Source: Candidatus Tumulicola sp. (GTDB taxonomy: Bacteria; Vulcanimicrobiota; Vulcanimicrobiia; Vulcanimicrobiales; Vulcanimicrobiaceae). From it: DNA of 64,000 nucleotides. Below, piece after piece: positions 53,849 to 62,944 of the stretch. A model generated the notes under the pieces. It saw only the letters and a program-made list of their open reading frames with translations. It was not told the DNA's origin and ran no database searches. Position numbers and translations under genes: made by a program. The stretch's first letter is position 1. Every line of letters begins with the position of its first letter. The stretch is taken from the NCBI GenBank assembly GCA_036490475.1, contig DASXDT010000002.1, forward strand, positions 124,001-188,000. Direction: 5' to 3'.

Positions 53849-54988
53849 ATGCCGCTGGAACGGCTGCTCGCCGCAGCTTTTGCGTTCGTCACAATTGCGG
53901 CAATCGCGTATACGCTCATCGCCATCGTTTGCATCGCGCGTTTCGGGCGAGAACCCCAGGCGCGAGAATCCGATCCGGCCCCGCCCGTCAGCTTGCTCGT
54001 TCCGCTATACGGTGCGGAATTCGATCTCGAAGCGAATCTGCACGCATTCGCTCAGCAGAACTATCCAGAGTTTCAACTCGTTCTCGGCGTCGCGCGATCC
54101 GACGATTCGGCGCTTGCGGTCGCGCGTCGCGTTGCGGCGGCGCTTCCCGATCGGAATATCGAAATCGACATCGGCGAAGCGGCCGGTGCTCGCAACCCAA
54201 AAATCGCAAACGTCATCTCGATGATGCGACTCGTTCGCCATCAAGTGCTGATTCTGGCCGACAGCGATACCCGCGTAACGCCCGACTACATCGGCTCCGT
54301 CACGGCACCGTTGCGAGATCCAGGGGTCGGCGTCGTGACGTGCCCGTTCGCAGGGGTTCCCGACCGCACGCTGTCTTCGAAGCTCGGCGCAATGTTCATG
54401 AACGAACAATTTATTCCATCCGTGCTCGTCAACCGGCTGTTCGGGCTGCCGCAACACTGCTTGGGTCCGACCAACGCGTTTCGCTCCGAGGTTCTCGCCA
54501 AAATCGGCGGCTTCGAAGCGTTGGCACCGCATCTAGCCGACGACTATATGCTCGGGAATTTCGTGGCAGCCGCAGGCTTGCGGGTCGTGATTTCGCGCCA
54601 CGTCATACGCACGATCGTGTCGGATTCGACACTTGCGGTGTTATGGGATCACGAGTTGCGCTGGCATCGGACGATTCGCGGAGTACAGCCCGTTGGATAC
54701 GCGGGAATGTTTCTCACCTATCCCTTGCCGCTAGCACTGATCGCCTTCCTACTCGCCCCGCAATGGGAAAGCGCAATCGTCGTAGCGACCGCCGCGCTGG
54801 CGCGAATCGCGTTACAGCGTGTGTCCGCGCGTGCACTCGGCATAGCGCCCGCTTCGCCGTGGCTCATTCTTCCGCGCGATCTCTTCGGGTTCGGCATATG
54901 GGCCTCGGGGCTCGTCGGGCGCGCGGTTCGCTGGCGTGGCGCCGAACTGCACATCGAATCGGGCGACGTGCTCGCCGAGCGATCGTAG
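53849..54988 (+). CDS. hpnI: HpnI, hopanoid glycosyltransferase
   Basis: A 379-residue GT2/GT21 (ceramide-glucosyltransferase-like) membrane enzyme that adds N-acetylglucosamine to bacteriohopanetetrol. N-terminal TM (LLAAAFAFVTIAAIAYTLIA), PVSLLVPLYGAE, LILADSDTRVTPDY (DxD-type), LGPTNAFRSEVLAKIGGF, ADDYMLGNFV and the HELRWHRTIRG box, then two or three C-terminal TM helices. ATG at 53849 starts the TM; the longer frame overlaps the transporter. Confidence 0.88.
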   Translation: MPLERLLAAAFAFVTIAAIAYTLIAIVCIARFGREPQARESDPAPPVSLLVPLYGAEFDLEANLHAFAQQNYPEFQLVLGVARSDDSALAVARRVAAALPDRNIEIDIGEAAGARNPKIANVISMMRLVRHQVLILADSDTRVTPDYIGSVTAPLRDPGVGVVTCPFAGVPDRTLSSKLGAMFMNEQFIPSVLVNRLFGLPQHCLGPTNAFRSEVLAKIGGFEALAPHLADDYMLGNFVAAAGLRVVISRHVIRTIVSDSTLAVLWDHELRWHRTIRGVQPVGYAGMFLTYPLPLALIAFLLAPQWESAIVVATAALARIALQRVSARALGIAPASPWLILPRDLFGFGIWASGLVGRAVRWRGAELHIESGDVLAERS

Positions 54989-54992
54989 GACA

Positions 54993-55018
54993 GAGAGGCG
55001 GAACGCACGCCGCCTCTC
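54993..55018. terminator. Bidirectional terminator hairpin
   Basis: GAGAGGCGG and CCGCCTCTC pair over nine bases around an 8-base loop, followed by CTTGTCTTTG. It sits between the convergent hpnI and SDR genes and can end both transcripts. Confidence 0.65.
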
Positions 55019-55030
55019 CTTGTCTTTGAT

Positions 55031-55999
55031 TTAGAAGCGCTCGCCGACGAGCTCTTCGCTCTTTTTCCAGAGTGCCTCGGCAGCTTCCGGGTCGAGTGCA
55101 TAGGCGCGAACGCCTTCGCTCAAGGGGCTGATTATCGCATCATCCGAAACGATCTCGCCGACGTGGGAATTTTCGCAATACCGCCCGCCGATCTCGTCTG
55201 CGGGGCCGACAGTTGCGGCCCAAACCGACGTTGCCGCGCCCTGCGGTATCGTCTTGAATTCGAACGGCGCCTTACCTTCGGCCGCCAGTTGTTGATTGAT
55301 CTGATCGATCATCGCCGGCAACGCCGTCGCGTCTAAGTGACGGCCAAGCTCGGTCTGGATACCTCCGGGATGGACGGCTGCGGAACGAACTCCGCGTCCG
55401 TGGTGGCGTGCGTCAAATGCGACCGAAAAGAGTACGTTCGCTGTCTTCGATCGTCCATATGCGACGAACGGGTCGTACGGGGTTCGCTCGAAGTGGGGAT
55501 CGTCCAAATCGACGTTCGCGAATCGGTGACCCGAAGAAGCGAGATTGATGAGCCGACCGCCCGCCCGAATAAGCGGAGCGATACGGTTTACGAACACAAA
55601 GTGACCGAGGTGGTTGGTGCCAAACTGTGTTTCGAAGCCGTCCGCGGTGTGGCCGAAGGGTGTGGCCATCACGCCCGCGTTTGCGATGACTACGTCGAAG
55701 GGATCGCCCTTAGCGAGCAGACGATCGGCGGCTGCGCGGACGCTCTTGAGGTTGGCAAGGTCGAGCTCTATGAGCTCGAAGCTGCCGCCATTCGCGGCTG
55801 CGTCGCTACGAACGATGGCCGTGGCTGCTTGGGCCTTGGCCAGATCCCGAGCCGCGCCGACCACCTGCGCTCCGCGAGCAGCCAGAGCTCGCGCCGTCTC
55901 GACGCCGAGTCCGGCCGAGACACCAGTGATCAGGACCCTTTGCCCGGAAAGGTCCGTGCCGGAGAGTACCTCATCCGTCGTTGAGGTGTAACCAAACAT
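55031..55999 (-). CDS. Short-chain dehydrogenase (retinol-dehydrogenase-like)
   Basis: A 322-residue SDR: LITGVSAGLGVETARALAAR binds NAD(P), VVIANAGVMATPFG, LINLASSGHR (catalytic Ser) and VAYGRSKTAN (Tyr-x3-Lys), then AAVHPGGIQTELGR. Resembles WW-domain oxidoreductase/retinol dehydrogenase types; substrate unknown. Divergent from a TetR gene with two palindromes between them, so it is very likely the regulator's target. Confidence 0.88.
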   Translation of the reverse strand: MFGYTSTTDEVLSGTDLSGQRVLITGVSAGLGVETARALAARGAQVVGAARDLAKAQAATAIVRSDAAANGGSFELIELDLANLKSVRAAADRLLAKGDPFDVVIANAGVMATPFGHTADGFETQFGTNHLGHFVFVNRIAPLIRAGGRLINLASSGHRFANVDLDDPHFERTPYDPFVAYGRSKTANVLFSVAFDARHHGRGVRSAAVHPGGIQTELGRHLDATALPAMIDQINQQLAAEGKAPFEFKTIPQGAATSVWAATVGPADEIGGRYCENSHVGEIVSDDAIISPLSEGVRAYALDPEAAEALWKKSEELVGERF

Positions 56000-56028
56000 A
56001 TCGTGCTCCTCGTCGTTATCAGTGTAAG

Positions 56029-56043
56029 CGGAGACAGTCTCCG
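56029..56043. promoter_or_regulatory. TetR operator palindrome 1
   Basis: CGGAGACAGTCTCCG is a perfect palindrome of 7+1+7 bases, 30 bases upstream of the SDR start. Shares CGGAGA/TCTCCG with the second site. Confidence 0.75.
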
Positions 56044-56056
56044 GTACATAAGAAAA

Positions 56057-56073
56057 CCGGAGAGTCTCTCCGG
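56057..56073. promoter_or_regulatory. TetR operator palindrome 2
   Basis: CCGGAGAGTCTCTCCGG is a perfect palindrome of 8+1+8 bases, 19 bases upstream of the TetR start. Centres of the two sites are 29 bases apart, roughly three helical turns. Confidence 0.75.
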
Positions 56074-56091
56074 TTGCACAAAGAGCGAAAA

Positions 56092-56691
56092 ATGACCACC
56101 AAACGATCGAAGGCCAACGCCGTTGCGGAGCCGGCGCGTAAGCCCCGAGCCGACGCCCAGCGTAACCGCCAGCGACTCCTCGCGGCCGCTAAGGAAGCCT
56201 TCACACGGTATGGCGCCGACGTCAGTCTCGACGACGTTGCAAAGCAGGCGGGTACGGGGCCGGGGACGTTGTACCGCCACTTTCCGACGCGCGATGCTCT
56301 TCTTTCGGAAGTCTATCGCGCCGAGGTCGAAAAACTGGCAAGCGCCGAGCGCGAATTCGCCGCGTCGATGCCGGCGATAGCGGCCTTGCGGGCATGGATG
56401 CTGCTCTTCGTCGACTACATTGCCACCAAGCAGCTGATCGCGCCGGCGTTGAACTCCCTGATTTCGGATACGTCGAAGCTGTACGAGTCTTCAGGCCCGA
56501 AGATCGTCGGCGCGTTGAACGCGTTGGTGGAACGCGCAATCCTTAGCGGAGACATCCGCGAGGACCTCGATCCGATGGATCTGCTCCGCGCATTGGTTGG
56601 CGTTTCGAACGTCGCGAGCGCGCCGGATTGGCCGCAGAGTGCTAAGAGACTCGTGGATATCTTAATCATCGGTTCGCGACCACAGACGTAA
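56092..56691 (+). CDS. TetR-family repressor
   Basis: A 199-residue regulator. The N-terminal helix-turn-helix is RQRLLAAAKEAFTRYGADVS, LDDVAKQAGTGPGTLYRHFP; the rest is a helical ligand-binding domain (AWMLLFVDYIATKQLIAPAL). ATG at 56092 lies after a second palindrome, so the protein probably represses itself and the divergent SDR. Ligand unknown, perhaps the SDR substrate. Confidence 0.9.
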   Translation: MTTKRSKANAVAEPARKPRADAQRNRQRLLAAAKEAFTRYGADVSLDDVAKQAGTGPGTLYRHFPTRDALLSEVYRAEVEKLASAEREFAASMPAIAALRAWMLLFVDYIATKQLIAPALNSLISDTSKLYESSGPKIVGALNALVERAILSGDIREDLDPMDLLRALVGVSNVASAPDWPQSAKRLVDILIIGSRPQT

Positions 56692-56711
56692 GATGGCTAT
56701 TTGAAAACCTT

Positions 56712-57341
56712 CTAGCTGCCCGTCGATTGCGGCAGAATGTTGATTGCGCGTGCGGCGACGATCGCAATAACGAGCAACGAAATGATCGATTCGATCATAA
56801 CGAACATTCTTGCACGCGTCGTTAGCGGTGACGTATCGGTCGGGCTAAATGCCGTGGCCGTCGTGAACGAGAGAAAGATGTAATCGAGGAAGTTCATCGG
56901 TTGGTCCGTCAGTTGCCGGTCGGAACGTGGAAAGTTGAACTCTCGCTCGCCGAGCACGTGATAGATGATCGCGAACACGACGATGTTTCCGACCCAAATC
57001 ACCACCGCGGTTTCGATCAACCGGATCGGATCGATGGTCGAAGCTTGATAGACCACGAGATACACGACCTTGGCCAACGATGTCCCGACGCCGCCAGCCA
57101 AAACGAGCGCGCTCACCGCCATCACCGTTCGGGTCGCCTTTCGCTCGCCTCGAATCGTCCAGAAAAGCGAGGCCAGGAAGACGGCAAGGATGAGGAACCC
57201 GAACGACCACGTTACCTCCGGCGGCCCGAGCGTGTACCGGTTTCGCAAACTCAAGAAGAGAATGACGCACAACAACAACGTGCCGCTTTCGCCCCAGTCT
57301 CGCCGCGCCGCATGCGCTGCGGGCGGTAGTTCCGGCGTCAT
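56712..57341 (-). CDS. Channel-like membrane protein
   Basis: A 209-residue protein with about five TM helices. The last two bracket LDYIFLSFTTATAFSPTDTS, then PLTTRARMFVMIESIISLLV, which looks like the pore loop and last helix of two-TM ion channels, but the selectivity motif GYGD of K channels is replaced by FSPTD. Function unknown. Confidence 0.65.
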   Translation of the reverse strand: MTPELPPAAHAARRDWGESGTLLLCVILFLSLRNRYTLGPPEVTWSFGFLILAVFLASLFWTIRGERKATRTVMAVSALVLAGGVGTSLAKVVYLVVYQASTIDPIRLIETAVVIWVGNIVVFAIIYHVLGEREFNFPRSDRQLTDQPMNFLDYIFLSFTTATAFSPTDTSPLTTRARMFVMIESIISLLVIAIVAARAINILPQSTGS

Positions 57342-57443
57342 CGCTTGATGTCGTTTTCGAAAGCAAACACATGTGTTGAGTTGCTCACCGGCCGGAAAAC
57401 GTCCTCGCCGCGCCGCCGGCGGTGGACTAAGAGCGGCAACGCA

Positions 57444-57800
57444 TCAGAGCTGCGAGGCACATCGAACATAGCGACCACTATAAGAGCGAGAAAATTCAAT
57501 CACCTTACCACATTCTTCGGGCACGCGGTCGATCATCGCCGCTCGAACCGCCAAGAGCCAAAACTTCGTCCGTTTCTCATATGTCTCCGTCGAGCGTACA
57601 TCGAAGCCATTTGCGAGAAACACGCGCTCCGCCGCCTGCCGATTACGCTCGTCGTAGAAAAACATCTGATGCTCCAGACGAGCGAATTGCGCGCCCTCCG
57701 GTAAGCGCAAGCGAAGGCTTGCGATCAGCTCATCGCGCTGCCGAACGTTCTCCCGTTCCAGGCGCCGCCGTTCGCTCGCGCTGGCTACGTAACGCAGCAC
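57444..57800 (-). CDS. RraB-like domain protein
   Basis: A 118-residue frame from a GTG. The core RLEHQMFFYDERNRQAAERV followed by FLANGFDVRSTETYE resembles RraB (RNase E inhibitor) domains. In-frame sequence upstream of the GTG encodes a hydrophobic helix (FFGAAAAYAAFYVLRYVAS) without a standard start codon, so the real protein may be longer and membrane-anchored. Confidence 0.5.
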   Translation of the reverse strand: MLRYVASASERRRLERENVRQRDELIASLRLRLPEGAQFARLEHQMFFYDERNRQAAERVFLANGFDVRSTETYEKRTKFWLLAVRAAMIDRVPEECGKVIEFSRSYSGRYVRCASQL

Positions 57801-57859
57801 GTAGAATGCGGCATACGCCGCCGCGGCCCCAAAGAACGGGAGGACGTCGTTAAATGCGC

Positions 57860-59878
57860 TTACTGCGTTACATTTCCGTGGATCTTGTTGTGGACGCTTC
57901 CCGGCTTCACAACGATCGGCTTGCCCGAGTTCGGTAGGCTGCCACCACCGCGGTTGAGGCCAATCCAGTTATCGATCAGCGACGTATAACTGCTCCCATT
58001 ACCAAGCTGAACGCCGTTGCCGTTGTTGCCGCTGATGATGTTCTTCCGCGGCTTCTTTGAATCGGTGGTCGGTCCGCCAAAATAATTATGGCTCGCGTAT
58101 TTTCCAACGAAGATTCCGCCCTTGCGATTGCCCAGTGCGACCGTCGCAAGAACGTTTGCACCGATAACGCCATTGAAAATCTCGTTATCGTGCGCGCCCT
58201 GGAAAATATCGATGCCGTACCCGAGGTTCCCCGAAAACGTATTCTGAGGAATAACCGAATGGTAGTAGTCGCCGATCGTATTGCCGTGCGCCGTTCCATC
58301 GAGACGCAGTCCATCGCCGCCGTTCGGAAGCAGCGATTGTCCGTTCGTGCTCAAGCCCATAATGTTTGGGCCGACCAATACGCCTGACGCGTCGCCGCCG
58401 ATTTCCAGACCGTTCTTCATGTTGCCCGACAGGACGTTTGTCCGTACCGTTTGGCCGCCGCCGGTCGAGGTGATCAAGACGCCGTCGTTGCCGTTGGGAG
58501 CCGCGCCCTTAAAGGCCAGCAGCCCACCGAACGTGTTGAACGTGATGAAGCCGGCGGCCGTATCGGCGACCTCTATGCCGTTCTTGATGTTGCCGGCCGA
58601 TACGTTACCGAGGGGAATCACTCCGCCGACTTGCGTGTTTTGAGACGACCCGTCGATTAGAATGCCGTCGCCGCCGTTGGCGATGATGGTCGTATTATTC
58701 GCACCAACGCCAAAAAAGTCGCCTTGTACGGTGACATCGTCGGAGCTGCTAATCCGAACGCCGTTCCCGCGATTACCGCTCACGACGTTATAAAAGACGA
58801 ACGGATTCGTCACGAACTTGCAGCCGATTAACGAGTTCTTGGAGGCGTCATCGATTCGCACTCCGTCGCCGCCGTTGGCGATGGTGCCGTCGCCGTTCTC
58901 GGTCGTGCCGACAAAGTTGCCGTTCAAGACGTTGCTTTCAGAGTGGCTGTCGATGAGGATGCCGTCGGCAACGTTTCCGGAGACCAAGTTCCCGTCCGGA
59001 GGCACGACGAACACGGCCGGGTCTTTGCCCTTGTTCCCGGTCGGATTGTTTACATCGCCGGTCGCGCTGTCGGTGAAGCGGCGTCCGCCGATCTCGTTGT
59101 CGTTCGAACCGCCGGTTAGCCAAATCCCATTGGCACCGTTCGCGATGGCGCTCTTGCCCTTGTCATTGGTACCGATCCAATTGTCGGCAACCGTGTTGCT
59201 CGACGATCCGTGAAGGCTTACGCCGTTGCCGGTGTTGCCTGAAATAATATTGCCGACCGCACCGGATGCTCCCGAAACGTTTCGCCCAATGCGATCGCTT
59301 GAGGATTGGGATGTGACATAAATACCGTCGCCAGCATTGCCTTCCGCCGCGCCTTTCAAGTCTAACCCGACGTAGTCGAAGTTCACTTCGATCGAGCTCG
59401 CCTCAAGCGTAATGCCGTTCCCGCCAGCACCGGTGACCGCTAGCGCCAGCAGTTTCGAATTGTCCGACCCGGCTGCGAAGTCGAACCCGGCGTGGCCGTT
59501 GGCAGAGACCTCTACGACCGGATGCCCGGCATAATTTGGCGCAGTCGTTCCGTCGAACGTAACGCGCGTGAGAATCTTTGGAAGGTCGCTCGCGAGTCGT
59601 ATGATGCCTCGCACCGAGAACGAGATTTGTACGTTGCGAGCTTGATGAGAATTGGCGCGCTCGATTGCATCGCGCAACGAACCCGGACCCGAGTCGTGAA
59701 GGTTTTTTACGATGATGATGCCGTGGACGGCCGGGCTGTCGGCAGGGGCGGCAAGCGCGCTCGGTACGAGTCCGGCATTCGAGCCGTGCGAACCGCACGA
59801 CGCCAGCATAACGGCGCTGGACGTCGCGAAAACTGCCGCCATACAAACGCGACGAAACTGTCCACTATTGCCGAACAT
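57860..59878 (-). CDS. Lipoprotein with parallel beta-helix repeats
   Basis: A 672-residue lipoprotein (MFGNSGQFRRVCMAAVFATS, lipobox ASC) with GAGGGAG before the ATG at 59878. The N-terminal HDSGPGSLRDAIERAN is the usual opening of right-handed beta-helix proteins; over 20 turns follow with the pattern SGNxGNGVxLxGSSxNTV and ANGGDGIxIDGSSxNT. Probably a surface protein that binds or degrades polysaccharide; no catalytic residues were identified. Confidence 0.85.
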   Translation of the reverse strand: MFGNSGQFRRVCMAAVFATSSAVMLASCGSHGSNAGLVPSALAAPADSPAVHGIIIVKNLHDSGPGSLRDAIERANSHQARNVQISFSVRGIIRLASDLPKILTRVTFDGTTAPNYAGHPVVEVSANGHAGFDFAAGSDNSKLLALAVTGAGGNGITLEASSIEVNFDYVGLDLKGAAEGNAGDGIYVTSQSSSDRIGRNVSGASGAVGNIISGNTGNGVSLHGSSSNTVADNWIGTNDKGKSAIANGANGIWLTGGSNDNEIGGRRFTDSATGDVNNPTGNKGKDPAVFVVPPDGNLVSGNVADGILIDSHSESNVLNGNFVGTTENGDGTIANGGDGVRIDDASKNSLIGCKFVTNPFVFYNVVSGNRGNGVRISSSDDVTVQGDFFGVGANNTTIIANGGDGILIDGSSQNTQVGGVIPLGNVSAGNIKNGIEVADTAAGFITFNTFGGLLAFKGAAPNGNDGVLITSTGGGQTVRTNVLSGNMKNGLEIGGDASGVLVGPNIMGLSTNGQSLLPNGGDGLRLDGTAHGNTIGDYYHSVIPQNTFSGNLGYGIDIFQGAHDNEIFNGVIGANVLATVALGNRKGGIFVGKYASHNYFGGPTTDSKKPRKNIISGNNGNGVQLGNGSSYTSLIDNWIGLNRGGGSLPNSGKPIVVKPGSVHNKIHGNVTQ

Positions 59879-60005
59879 CGTTTCTCCCTCAAACGCAGTG
59901 CAAGAACGCACGATAGACAGCTACGTCTGATCGAACGAACGTGACGCTTGCCTCGGCTCTCGAGGACGGTAGCGCCTGCTCCTCGCGGAGTTTAGCTCGG
60001 AGGGT

Positions 60006-61145
60006 TCACTTATATGCCGGTGTGGTACGTACTGCGGCGAAGCGAGCGGCTACCCACGGCGCGACGTCGCCGATCGACTGCAACAGCACCGACCCGTGAT
60101 CGGCGCCCGGATAACTCAACGTCGAGACGCTCGTGCCGCGTGCGCGATACAGGTTCTGCACTTCCATCGTGCTCGCCGCGGAAATTTGGTTGTCGTCGCC
60201 ACCCTGCACCAGCAAGGCCGGCACGGATATGCGCAAGTTCGCCGCATCGTTGGCGACCAGATCTTCGTGCAGTGCGGCGAAGTCGCTATCGGCGGAAAAG
60301 CGTGCGGCCGCGCGCGGGACGATCGCGTTCCACTCGGCGTCGTGCGCGAGTTCGGAAAAGCAACGACTTTCGAGTTGCGGCAACAGACGGGCGGCTTGCG
60401 GTTCGAACATCCGGCTGGGAACGATGCGCGAATCGATAGTCGCGAACCCTTCGACCATCAACGCCAGCACCATGAATCCATAGTTTGGATCCTCGTTGAA
60501 TTGCTCGCCGGTTTGCACGTCTTGCGGAAACGCGAACGGCGCGTACGACACGACGCCTACCAGCCGTTGCGCGGGCACCAAGCGCTGCCCCAGCGCGGCC
60601 GCGGCAAGCGCCATCGCGCCGCCTTCGGAGTGCCCCATCGCTATCCAGTCGACCCCGATCTGCGGTTCGAGATTCCGCGCCGCCAGCACCATGTCGGCGA
60701 CGTCGCGCGCCAACGACGGCGCTACCATGTACGGATGCACCCCCGGCGTGCCGTTGCCGCGATAGTCGGTTTGCGCGACCGCGTAGCCTCGTGACACGAA
60801 TGCATCGAGCATACGCTGCTCGATGTTCGGCACTTCGGTTCGCGATGGCGCGCACTGCGGGCCGTTTCCGGTGGTTCCATGCGCCCAACTGATGAGCGGC
60901 CAACCACCAACCGGCGGCAATCCTTGCGGGATTGCGACCGTGCCTGACACTGCGAGCATGCTGCCGTCAGGCGCCGACACCTCGTACAGCACGCGCTCGT
61001 TGCGAGCGGCGGACGGCAGTGCCGATCCACCGGAAAACGCCTCCGACCGTATCACCGTTCCCGGGCCGCCAGGCGGCAGCTGCGCCGGCGGCGTGTAAAA
61101 TGCCGTCAGCGATACGGACGCCGCGAGAACCGCGCCTAACAACAC
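60006..61145 (-). CDS. Secretory lipase family protein
   Basis: A 379-residue alpha/beta hydrolase of the LIP type (PF03583). N-terminal signal (MLLGAVLAASVSLTAFYTPP from a GTG), ISWAHGTTGNGPQCAPS, DYRGNGTPGVHPYM, the nucleophile elbow MGHSEGGAMAL, VQGGDDNQISA (acid) and GADHGSVL (His). Acts on lipids or acyl esters outside the cytoplasm. Confidence 0.85.
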   Translation of the reverse strand: MLLGAVLAASVSLTAFYTPPAQLPPGGPGTVIRSEAFSGGSALPSAARNERVLYEVSAPDGSMLAVSGTVAIPQGLPPVGGWPLISWAHGTTGNGPQCAPSRTEVPNIEQRMLDAFVSRGYAVAQTDYRGNGTPGVHPYMVAPSLARDVADMVLAARNLEPQIGVDWIAMGHSEGGAMALAAAALGQRLVPAQRLVGVVSYAPFAFPQDVQTGEQFNEDPNYGFMVLALMVEGFATIDSRIVPSRMFEPQAARLLPQLESRCFSELAHDAEWNAIVPRAAARFSADSDFAALHEDLVANDAANLRISVPALLVQGGDDNQISAASTMEVQNLYRARGTSVSTLSYPGADHGSVLLQSIGDVAPWVAARFAAVRTTPAYK

Positions 61146-61279
61146 AATCGCCGTTCCCTCACAGCGTCAAAAACGTGCATCGATGGGCCGGCGTGACGAC
61201 GCGCGCCTCGGTGCCGAGGTGGACGATCGGCCTTAAGCTTGAGCAGGCTCCGGCTGCGCCACTTTGAGAACACGTACCC

Positions 61280-62701
61280 ATGAGCCCGTTGTCGAGACGC
61301 CACTTCCTTTCGACCGCAGCCGCGGTGGCGGTCGCATCCCGGGTTGACTGGGTGCGTCCGGCGCTCGCGCGGACCACGGCCTCGAAGCTCACCGATATCG
61401 ACCATGTCGTTATCCTGATGCAAGAAAACCGTTCGTTCGATCATTATTTCGGAACGATGTCCGGCGTTCGCGGTTACGACGACGCCGCGGCCACGATACT
61501 CCCGACGGGACGCCCCGTATTCTACCAACCGGATGCGCTCAACACCGACGGTTACGTGTTGCCGTTTCACCTCGATACGAAAACTACGAGCGCGCAACGC
61601 TTGCACGATCTCAGTCATGCGTGGACGACGTTGCACCATTCTTGGAACGATGGAAAGTTCGACGGATGGGTGAGCTCGCACCGTGCGAGCGACGGAAAAA
61701 GTGGCCCCTTAACCATGGGGTATCACCGGCGTCAAGACATTCCGTTCTACTATGCGCTGGCCGACGCGTTCACAATTTGTGACGGCTATCACGCATCGGT
61801 GATGGGCCCGACCGATCCGAACCGTTACTATTGGATGACCGCATCGATCGATGCGAACGGCGAACACGGCGGTCCCGTTACGAACAACCGTGAGAAACGG
61901 TACACGTGGGAGACGTACGCGCAACGGCTCGAGAACGCCGGAATCAGTTGGCGCATCTATCGGCCTGAAAGCACGCTGGAGTTTCCTGTAGGACTCGACG
62001 TCATCATGAACTTTCCGGCGTTCGCGGATGCGACGCCGACCTCGCCGTATTACGAAAACGCCGTCAAACTGCGCGGCGTGGATGCCCTCCTCTCGGACAT
62101 TCGAACTGCCAACTTGCCCCAAGTGACGTGGATCGTGCCGCCCTACGAGCTGTGCGAACATCCCGATATGCTGCCGGCTGCCGGTGAGAACTACGTCCGT
62201 CAAATCTTGGAAGCGTTTTGGTCGAATCCACGGTTGTGGTCGCGCACCGCATTCGTTATGGTGTACGACGAGAATGACGGGCTATTCGATCACGTCGTCC
62301 CGCCGACGCCGCCGCCTGGAACGGCCGGCGAATACGTGCACGGCGCGCCGATCGGGCTCGGTTTTCGCGTGCCCTGCCTGGTGATCTCACCGTTTTCGCG
62401 CGGCGGGTTCGCGTATGGCGGAACGCTCGATCACACATCCTGCCTCCGTCTCATCGAAGCGCGCTTCGGTGTCGAAGTTCCCAACCTCAGCCGCTGGCGC
62501 CGAGAAACGACCGGCGACCTCACGAAGGCATTCGGATTTGGGACGCCTTCGGACGTCTCGGTTCCCAATCTCCCGGCGACAGCTGCGGCGTTGGCCACCG
62601 TCGAGCGGCAAGTCGCGCTGTTGCCTCGCCCGGCCGTTCCGAAGGTGCAGACGATGCCCCGCCAGGAAACGGCGGCATTCTTCCGTCGCCGTCGCGCCTA
62701 G
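61280..62701 (+). CDS. Tat-exported phosphoesterase (phospholipase C type)
   Basis: A 473-residue PF04185 enzyme. N-terminal twin-arginine signal (SRRHFLSTAAAVAVASRV). DHVVILMQENRSFDHYFGTM, GYHASVMGPTDPNRYYWMTA, FVMVYDENDGLFDHVVPP and CLVISPFSRGG are the family blocks. Releases phosphate or head groups from lipids or phosphate esters in the periplasm. Only part of the family resembles the lipoprotein at 26026. Confidence 0.9.
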   Translation: MSPLSRRHFLSTAAAVAVASRVDWVRPALARTTASKLTDIDHVVILMQENRSFDHYFGTMSGVRGYDDAAATILPTGRPVFYQPDALNTDGYVLPFHLDTKTTSAQRLHDLSHAWTTLHHSWNDGKFDGWVSSHRASDGKSGPLTMGYHRRQDIPFYYALADAFTICDGYHASVMGPTDPNRYYWMTASIDANGEHGGPVTNNREKRYTWETYAQRLENAGISWRIYRPESTLEFPVGLDVIMNFPAFADATPTSPYYENAVKLRGVDALLSDIRTANLPQVTWIVPPYELCEHPDMLPAAGENYVRQILEAFWSNPRLWSRTAFVMVYDENDGLFDHVVPPTPPPGTAGEYVHGAPIGLGFRVPCLVISPFSRGGFAYGGTLDHTSCLRLIEARFGVEVPNLSRWRRETTGDLTKAFGFGTPSDVSVPNLPATAAALATVERQVALLPRPAVPKVQTMPRQETAAFFRRRRA

Positions 62702-62740
62702 TCCCAGGACAATCGTCGTAGCCGCGCGCAACGCACCACG

Positions 62741-62869
62741 ATGGAAAGCGATCTTCCCACGCAGTTTCCCGATACTCCCGACGAGATCGACGAGAACGGT
62801 GACGACCGCGACGCGCTCGATGACGAAGGCGACGACGGCGATCCAGTCTCGGACGAACGCATCCACTAA
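62741..62869 (+). CDS. Possible acidic peptide, 42 residues
   Basis: An ATG at 62741 opens MESDLPTQFPDTPDEIDENG, then DDRDALDDEGDDGDPVSDER and a TAA. Nearly half the residues are Asp or Glu. Weak ribosome site. Lies between the phosphoesterase and the DGPF gene. It may be a real small acidic protein or a chance frame of GAC/GAT-rich DNA. Confidence 0.35.
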   Translation: MESDLPTQFPDTPDEIDENGDDRDALDDEGDDGDPVSDERIH

Positions 62870-62944
62870 CATTTTCACCGCTTGTCCGTTTCGCTCGTAC
62901 TCGAACGTCTCTTAGGTATCTCAACCAAATGGAGGCTCTACAAC

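Noticed and set aside
53929-55029. 366-codon plus-strand ORF overlapping hpnI
   Set aside because: Out-of-frame shadow; the hpnI frame carries all motifs.
55337-55984. 215-codon plus-strand ORF
   Set aside because: Antisense to the SDR gene.
60096-60794. 232-codon plus-strand ORF
   Set aside because: Antisense to the secretory lipase gene.
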